A stretch of DNA of 64,000 nucleotides. Origin: Scomber scombrus (taxonomy: Eukaryota > Chordata > Actinopteri > Scombriformes > Scombridae). The stretch spans positions 28,447,109 to 28,511,108 of the forward strand of contig NC_084975.1 of the NCBI RefSeq assembly GCF_963691925.1, in the 5' to 3' direction. The notes under the pieces were generated by a model. That model searched no databases, was not told where the DNA came from, and saw nothing but the letters and a program-made list of their open reading frames with translations. Shown here in pieces: positions 40,701 through 50,268 of this stretch. Both the position numbers and the translations under genes were made by a program. Every line of letters starts with the position of its first letter. The first letter of the stretch is position 1.

Positions 40701-42355
40701 TGACTACTTCTTCACAGAAACATGACTGACCTGTTTTTGTTTAGGTTATTTATCCTGATCATATCAGCACTGATAAATATACTGTAACCTACCAGAGTAC
40801 TAGCTGCTTAATGGTACCCGGTAGAGTTTTTGGAACAATCAAAGCTCTATTTACATTCAGCGTTTCTCACCAAAACCTTACAAAAGTGTTGAATGTCCTT
40901 CCTCATAAAACTGATTCATGAAATATTTTAAACCTTTATTGTTAACATCCATGTTTGCCTCTTCTCTACTGCCGTTCTTCCTTTTATGCACATTACTGCC
41001 ACCAACTGTCAATCAGTGAAATAGCGTGACCCAATGCATAACAAACAAAACAGGTAAAAACATGGTTGTATAGTGCTGCTAGTGCTCAAAAACGTCACAG
41101 GGTACCTTGATTGTCAAAATATCGAACACATCCAACAAATTCAGTTTTTTGGCTAGCAGCTGTCTGCCAGTATTGCTTTGCTAAATTAGCCTGCTGGCCA
41201 GTTATCTGAATAACAAAATAGAGAAAAGAGAAACTAAATATCCTATATTATTTTACTTAGATTGTTACTGAATTAATCTGCATCTGTACCACAAATAAAA
41301 CGGTCTTCTCAAGGTATCTCATAGTCTCGCCTGGTTGAATATGCGTTAATATGCACATAGCAAATTCTTCATTCCACTTTCACGATAACACTACATGTAT
41401 TGGAGAGTCTTTCATCCAACTTCACAGCATCACAGCACTTTCTTATAATCAACTTGTCTTTTCCTGCCCCCCCCCCCCCCCCCCCTGTGCTCCCTGTCTC
41501 CCCCCCTCCCGATGTCCTGTGCTCCCTGTCTGCCCCCCTCCCGATGTCCTGTGCTCCCTGCCTGCCCCCCTCCCGATGTCCTGTGCTCCCTGCCTGCACC
41601 CAGGTGTCTGACAACGCTGCCCTGCCACGTCCTCCAGCACCACAGCGTCCAGCTGTTCTTCACCTCCACCAGGCCTCTGTCACCCAACTGTCCTTCCTCT
41701 CTCCTGCCGCTCCCCTCCTCCCCTCCCACGGCTCCCGTAGCCCCGTCATGCCCCTTCACCCCCAGCTCTAGTAAGTCTTACATTTTCACACATATTAAGT
41801 AGCTTTCTATATTTGAACTGATTCAATGAACTATTAGTTAACTTCCTAGAAATAAATTAAATTGTACATTCAGCACCAAAATATCATTTGTTATATACAT
41901 ATGTTTCTATCTGTTTTTTAAATGTAGAGAGATAGGAGATCATCAGATAGGTTTAGCTGCTGATGAGTGTGTGGCATGACAGTCTATCTATATAATCAGT
42001 AAGTCTTTACAGAGGACAGCAGGGATATAACACAGGAGACTCTCGATGCAGAGATAGAAGGTGTCTAGACAGGAAGGGTCCAGAAATCAAAGATGTCATG
42101 CCTGTGTGGGTTTTTTTTTGGTGTTAGAGGTGAGAGAGAAGGTGAGGAATAAAGAGGTAGTGGAAAGGACAATGCCGTGAGTGTGGATCTTGGCCGGTGA
42201 CAGTGAAGAGGTGAGAGAGGTGAGACAGCAGGGAGGATTTTCAGGTTGTGTTTTGGAGGTGTTGGAGGGATCGGACAGGGTCTATTTTAGTCCGGTGTGG
42301 GAATTCAGCGTGGCATGTTTGTGTTGGGAAGCCTAGAGTGTGGTGACCTCATGTT

Positions 42356-42403
<48 letters not shown>

Positions 42404-43209
42404 GGTGTGTGTGTGTGTGCTTGATTCTATGAGTGTGACTTCATCCCAGAGAGTATTTATAGCCCCAAGTGCAGTGTGTAACTGTGTGTGCTTGTACTTT
42501 TTGCATCTGTGTGTGTCTGCCAGACTCTCAGGAGACCCCATGGAGGCGAGGCTAATATGAACGTCTAACTCCGCTGTAATGTGGCTCCACAAACACACAG
42601 ACCTCTGCCCTCCACCACAATATATTACAGTTCATCCCCCCCCATAAGCCGGGATATGAGGCTGTAACATCACATTTACTGCGCTGACCGCACGGCTCAC
42701 TGCATGTGTTCTTCTTAATTTATGGGTTGATTTTAGTGAGCAGACTCTTCTGTCAGACGGGAACGAGATGAAGTATAAATCATAAAGCTTTTCATAACTT
42801 GTCACCGATCGACGTTGCATGAAAGTATAATATATATTGGTGGAGGTTTCAGTTTTTACTTTGTGAGACACAAGCACATAAAATGAATTATCTTCTTGTC
42901 TTCTGTGTGTCAGAATATCAAGTTCACCTCTAATTAAAATGCATTTCAAACAGTATTCACTTCAATTTCTACTATTTAGTGCAAATGTTCCCTAAATATC
43001 AAAGCACTGATGTTACCCTGTGGCTCAAAGTTGCATTGTGGATCATTTAGGCGCCAGGTTTTGACAAGGAAGATGAATGTATTGAATAAAAAAAGGACGA
43101 TATCTCTGGTACTGGTGAATCGATTTTGATCTTTTTTTTTTTTTTTTTTTTAACCGTCCATTGTGAGTCTGACAATGATGCAGGAGTGCGACACTAGTTT
43201 GGTGAAGTA

Positions 43210-43240
<31 letters not shown>

Positions 43241-45418
43241 AACTCTTTTTATTTGGATTTTCCAACACAATGACATACAGTGGTAACTGGTAACAGAAAA
43301 GGGCATAATTGTACACCAGTATGTCAAAAATCCTCTATACTCATACATCACAAACCCACCCAATTCACATCAGAATCAGATGTTACTAGGTGAGGTACTG
43401 TTTTAATGGAAAGCATGAGAGCAGGACATGAACGAGACATAATGATCATGAGAATCCATAGGTGGCAAAAAAACACCAAAAAAGAAAATCCGAATCATTT
43501 ATAGTGTAAGATTATTATTCTTTTTAGATTGTTACACAACTTCAACATGAACTGACATTTTATTTTCTAAATAAATGGAAAAACAAGAAAACAAGAAAAT
43601 TGAAAACACTGCAGATTGAATCACATCATCATCACATCTGTATGAAACAACAGGCCTAGAGATATTGGTGTTTTACTATTTATCCTATTCTTTTAGTTTA
43701 TTAGCTATCTTTGTATTAGTACCAATCGAATTCATGCTTGGTGTCTCTTTTAGTCAATTGAAGGTATTTGTTTAAAGTGTTTTGAACCTGATAATGAAAA
43801 TGATCTTTTTTTGTTTGTGCTCTGTCCCTCAGGTCTCGGCTGTATGTTGCAGTACAGAGGAGCCAACAGGTATGATTATTTTCCCTCCGCCTGTCCGTGT
43901 GTCATTCATCTTCTTTACAGGACGATTTGTGACCTCTGATTCTTGTATGTGTCTCTCCTTCTCAGGGTGGTGTACAGAGTGGCCAGCGTCCAGCCCGTCG
44001 TCAGCACCCACGGCTCGGTCTTGACTCGCTCCTCTTCTCACCCCTCCTCCCTCCCTCCTCCTCCTCTCCCTCCCTCCATCTCTCATCCCCAGCATTCCCC
44101 TCAGCTGTCTTCCCTCCCTCCCCCCGTGCCGGCCCTGCCCGGCCAGCAGGGCTGCGTGGCGGGCGGAGGCGACGCCCCGTCCCAGCCGCATCCCCAACAT
44201 CAACCCCTTCAGCTCCAGTCGCACTCGTACCCTCAGCACTCCCAGCACCACCTTCAGCAACAAACCGGCGGTCAGCCAAGCACGCAGCCTCAATCCCATC
44301 ATCCAGCCCATTCCCAGTCCCTCTCATACTCCCGCTCCCAGTCCCACACACAGCCACCATCCCAGTCCCAGGTTATCACTCCTGAACAGAACGGCATCCT
44401 GGATTGGCTGCGCAGGCTTCGGCTCCATAAGTATTACCCCGTCTTCAAACAGCTAACCATGGAGGAGGTGGGTACTGCTTCAGATTCTGTCACACACGCA
44501 CGCACACACAAGGAGTACACTCAATCTTCTGAACCTGTTCTCCTGTACAATCTCCAGTTTTTAGCGCTGACAGAGGAGGACCTGAACAAGTACGACTTGA
44601 CCCAAGGAGCAAAGAAGAAACTCAAGACTCAACTGGAGCTGCAGAAGTCAGCGGAGTAAGCTGCACATGTCACTAATCCAGTTTTTTTTATGTCTGAGTT
44701 GACACAGTGAAAAGCTTCTCTGTTTTGCAGCTATTGTTTCCCGTAGCCGCCCTGTGCTATGTTTGTTTTTTTACTGTATCAGTATATCAAAGCATAACAT
44801 AGTTTTTACAGGACACAATGTGAAAGGAAAGGAGCGGTATAGGATGTTAGTGGTATCTAGCAGTGAGGTTGCAGGTTACTATAAACAGATTACCCCTCCC
44901 CTCCCCTCCCCTCCCCTTCCAAGCATGTAGGAGTGGCCACGAAACTTGCAAACATGACCTCTTTAGAACCGGTGTTTGGTTTGTCCACTCTGGGCTACTG
45001 TAAAAACATTGCAGTGCAACACGGCAGACTCATGGATGTATTACGAGAGCTGGATATGGCCCCTTCATTCAGCCCATTTTTGATACCGCTCGATTTTCTC
45101 ATCTCACTGTCGACAAGAAAGCGAATAAGTGTAATTCCTAAAAAGTAGAAGTCACAGCAGGAATGAGTGGAGTCATCTAAAAAAACAAGACCACGCTTTG
45201 TGCTATTAACGATTAACAGGCGGACTGATTGGCTGCTGATGTGGGGCTGTGAATGCACAGCAGTAACAGCCTATACGGCGTCAATGGTTAACCAGCCGAA
45301 GGTGGGCTGGAGAGATAAGATGTACTTATGAGGAGATAATCAACAGAAACACATGCAAAAACACAAAAACAAGGACATGCATGCAAATGCTTCTACATGC
45401 TCTGTTTCTCTTACTTAA

Positions 45419-45461
<43 letters not shown>

Positions 45462-45567
45462 GCATGCACGCACGCACTCTGACACGAACCAGCTCTCATT
45501 ATCTTATTATCTCTTCATCATATTTCCATCCCCAGTATCAACATGTTTCCATTAGGTGGGTGATAGT

Positions 45568-45642
<75 letters not shown>

Positions 45643-48600
45643 TAAACAAGATGGAAAATGGAAAGTTCCTGCGTTGGTTTTCCATGCAGCGTGTTTGCAG
45701 ATGTGTTTGCAGAAGAGCAGCTGGGATGCTGAGGGACATGTGGAGTGGATAATGTCTCTCCCTGGTGGTGATCTTAGGACATTAGCTGCTCCAGGCAACA
45801 TCAACTTCAAGATGTTTAGTAGAGTCAAACAACACAGTGTCTCCAACATGACTTGGGTACCTCTGTTCAAATTTTAAAACACTTCAACAGATACTTTTAA
45901 CAGTTTTAAAAGTAATTTCAGGTGTATATAGTCAGTTTAATCAATAATAAAATAGAATAGGACAGAATAGAATGCCTTTATTGTCATTGCAAGTTAACAT
46001 AAAACGAAATTTGCCGTCTCTCTTAAAAAGGAAAATCTTTACCCCATATACTCCACTCATCCGTCCATTCACTCACATGCACCCACAGTAACAGAAACTG
46101 TGAGTTGAATGAGTAAATAGCAATAAAAATATAATATAAAATAGAATTATATTTTATATTAGTCAATTTGGAGACAGTTTCAAATTTTACATGAAAAATA
46201 TGTTTTTTTTAAACATTTATCATAGTATAGACGAATATATATATATATAGTTATAGACTTACTTACTTACTGTTGTGTGTGTGTGTGTGTGTGTGTCCAG
46301 CAGGGAGATGAAGATGGAGAAGCGGCCATGCAGCGGTATTGCCAGGGTGACTCCTTCCAGTCACATGGGGCCCTTAGCACACCCCACCTCCACCGCTGGT
46401 AACAAATCTTCATTCTCATATATTTACATTATTATTAGTAGTAGTATTATACTGTGTAGATGTGAGATAAGTGAAATGTTTGCAGCCAGTGGCTCAGAAT
46501 AACTTGGTCCATGTTGTTACAGGAGAGCTGCGAGTGGAGGTGGACGCCGTGCTGCACCATCACCCCGTCTCCACAGACAGCAGCTCATCCTCAGGCTACT
46601 CCAGCTCTTCCTGCTCCCCCCGAACACCCCTCTGCTGTGACGCTACCTTTGACAGGACCAGAGACCTTCACCGCCGTAAGTTTCTGTTCTGTTCTGTTTT
46701 GATCCGGCTGAAGAATCCCTTCATAAAAAGTGTCTATACTAAATATTGAACCACAGATGTGTTTAGAAAGCATCAATAGTCGATCTGACTGATCAATTAA
46801 TGTGTGATTAAACCTTGATTAATGTTTCAGAGAGCAGAGAGAGTGTATTTTTTAGCTTTTACATCACTCATTTTTGGAGAAAAAACATCTATTATCACAC
46901 AATATCATGTTTTTACATCTGTCAAATATTAAAATGGGTCAAATTTGACCTGAACAGTATGTAAGGGGTTAATAAAAGCTAGACTAAAACTAGGTTAAAA
47001 AAGAGATTAAAAGACAAAAGAAACACAAATAAAATCAATCAATAAGAAGATAAAACTTATAAAATGATAATAATAAAATAACGTAAAATAAAGAAGAACA
47101 AAATTCTAAAACATCAAAACAAATATGATAAAATAGATTAAAAGAATATGAATGATTCTTAATCAAAGAAGTGAGGTTGTAGCCCACTCCTCATCTCTGC
47201 TGGAGGCTAGCAGCTCAACGTTTGGTCCGTTTGCTTTTCTTTTCATTTACTGGAAATGTTACAAAAGGTGCTATATAAATGTTATGTTATTATTATGATA
47301 TTATCATATATTGACACTGTCTGAGTGTGTGCTGCAGGTCTCTCCAGCCTCCCTCACATTTGCACTCATCACCCTGCGTCTGTGTTCCAGGTGTGTCTGG
47401 TCCGGACACATCAGGAGGAGGTCTGGAGAAGGACCGCTCGTGTGTTTTCATCCTCAACTCCAGCTGCCCCGCGGGATCCAGTCGCCCCACAGCCCAGGTC
47501 CTTCCCGTCCAAACCGACCCTGCTCCTCCTCTCCCTCCGCCCTGCTCCTCCCACCTCCCCTTCAGCCTCCAGCAGTCTCCCTACCACCCTCAGGCCGGCT
47601 ACCCCCAGACCCTGCTCTCCTCCGCCTCAAACCCAGCGCGCATCCTCACCTCCCCGCGAAAACCGAGGCCCCCTCCTCTATGCACGGACGACAGGACTAA
47701 ATCTCTGGGCTCGGGCGGGGGTTTCGGCGCGGGGCTGGGCGTGGGGATGGGGGTGAGGCTGGAGACCCTGTTCCCCGGCCTGAACGTGGACGGCTCCTCT
47801 GCGCTCCAGGACTCGGTGGTATGTCGCGGCCTCACGGGAGCCGCCGTGGGTCTGATGGTGGAAACCAGCTCCGCTTTGACCTCCACCTCCAACAGCGTCC
47901 ACCACGTCTCCCACCCTCCTCTCCATTTCCACCTCTCATCATCTTCCTCCACCTCTCCATCTGGATACTACTCCTGCCCGCCTACCTCTTCTACCACCTC
48001 CTCCTTCTCCTCCTCCTCCTCCTCCTGTTCCTCCACAAAGTCCGGCTCAAGCTCCACAAGCGGGGGTGGCTTTGTTCCCATGGCAACCACAGCCACTGTC
48101 CCTGTGGCCGCGGTGCCCGGCAACACCTACTACCCACCCCAGCCCACCTCTAGCCCCTCCCCTTCCCCTTCCTCTGCTCCCTCATTGGATCAAAATTCAG
48201 GTCACACCCCCTCCGTGTGTGTTTGCAGCTCCTGCGGTTGCCGGGGGAACTGCGGGGCGTACGGGACGTTGCCAGGATACGCCGCTGCGGCAGGCTACCT
48301 GCAGCCGTTCCCCACCGGCCCCTCCCTCTTCACCCTGGGTCCCCTGCTCCACCTCAGCCCCCTGATAGCTTCATCCAGCAACGCAGGCGCAGGGGCCACT
48401 CCCTTCTCCTACCCCATGATGGTGCCACCGCCCTACCGCCACAGCCCCTTGTCACATGACCAGCATCAAGGCTTTGGCTTCTACCAGCCCCACGGCATCT
48501 TGGGAAATGGAGGGCAGAAACGTGCAGCTGGGAACCTGTCCTGTTATAACTGTGGAGCCAACGGGCACAGAGCAGAGGACTGTAAGCAGCCGCCCATGGA

Positions 48601-50074
48601 CTCATCACAGCAAGGTGAGAGAAGCAGGGAGTGTGCATCAATTCATACATTAAAAAAAACAATTACAAATGAATTTATTAAATCTGCATTTAAAAATTAA
48701 ATGAAAACACAACCAAAAAATATGATTATGTTTACACAGAATAGATATTTAGTTTCCTCAGTTCATTGGAATTGACTCACCCTTTCATGCATAGTGGTCA
48801 CTACAGTGCACAGCTGTTTTCTTATATATGCATGATGATGGATTTAGATGGCATAGTTGCACTTCAGCCACCACAGTGGACAGTAATGCATCATCTCATA
48901 CACTACTACTTCATCTGCAGTCACTTTTTTGGTATTATAATGTAATGTAATGTCATTGGAACTTATTTGTTTTCATGCCTAAAGAGAAATGAAAATCCTG
49001 ACTGATGTTATAATTCATACATGAAAGGGTTTAATTCTACATTTTTATTGTTTATTTTACTAATGTTAGCTCTGCTGCTGTTCACATGAAGCTAAATTAA
49101 AGTGAAAACATCAAAATAATGCAGAGAAATAAACAGACTAAATACATTAGTCAGTCATTTTCCAATTACATTCAAAAAATTAACTTCAATGTTTGTTTTT
49201 TTTATTCAATTTGTTTTATCAGCATGACGTGAAAAAGACATTTGTTTTTCCAAACCATGTGAAAGAAAAGAGTGCACAATGGAAAAGAAAAAAGTGATGT
49301 TTATCATTTTAAACATGAATTGATCATAATTTAACGCCGAGAAAGTCTCAATGCAGACTTTTATGATCTTTTAAGCTTTATTGAAGCAGGAAGTCATGGG
49401 CAGCATTATCTCTCTATTTGCATGTGAAGATTTGATTGGAGCTCAGAACAGATTCTTCTTCTTATTATTATTATTAGTCTAATATTTTCTGCCAGAGGTA
49501 CAGTGCTACTCTCAGTTTGAGGTAACTGTCATTTTTAGTTTAAAAGAAAAGAGTAAAAATGCTTCAGGAATTTGGATTTGATTTATGTAACCATCAGGCA
49601 TGTATTAGTGTGTCACATCTTGTTTACACATATATTTTGAATATTTAGCTCACTTTACTCACATTGAGCTCATTTTTCTTTCATTTGAGACAGAAATTCA
49701 TGTAAAACAACGTGAAATATAAATGTTAAAAATGTGTATAAGTAAAAACATAAATCTAAATGTTAAATCTAAATTATTACTAATTTAGATTTAACATTTA
49801 GATCAACATTTTTTTTTTACGTATACATATTTTTAACAATTATATATATATATTATATTTTTCATTAATTTCTGTCTAAAATGAAAGAAAAATGAGCTAA
49901 TTATGAGTAAAGTGAGCTAAATATTCAAAATAATAAAATTCTTAATATAATTTTCTTGTATATTTTTGTTATATATATTATTTTTTAACTTTTAGGCTTC
50001 TTGTATATATTATTTGTCCTTATTATTTATGTATTTCTGTTTTGTGTTTATGTTTGAGCTATTGGATACATGAA

Positions 50075-50148
<74 letters not shown>

Positions 50149-50149
50149 G

Positions 50150-50204
<55 letters not shown>

Positions 50205-50205
50205 G

Positions 50206-50268
<63 letters not shown>

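Noticed and set aside
41369..41759. Minus-strand frames with repeated GSTGHREGGRQ-like units
   Set aside because: Antisense of the 32-bp minisatellite, not a repeat protein.
43829..44360. Minus-strand frames of 119-160 codons
   Set aside because: Shadows of zcchc14 exon 9 on the opposite strand; Arg/Gly-rich because the exon is Pro/Ser-rich.
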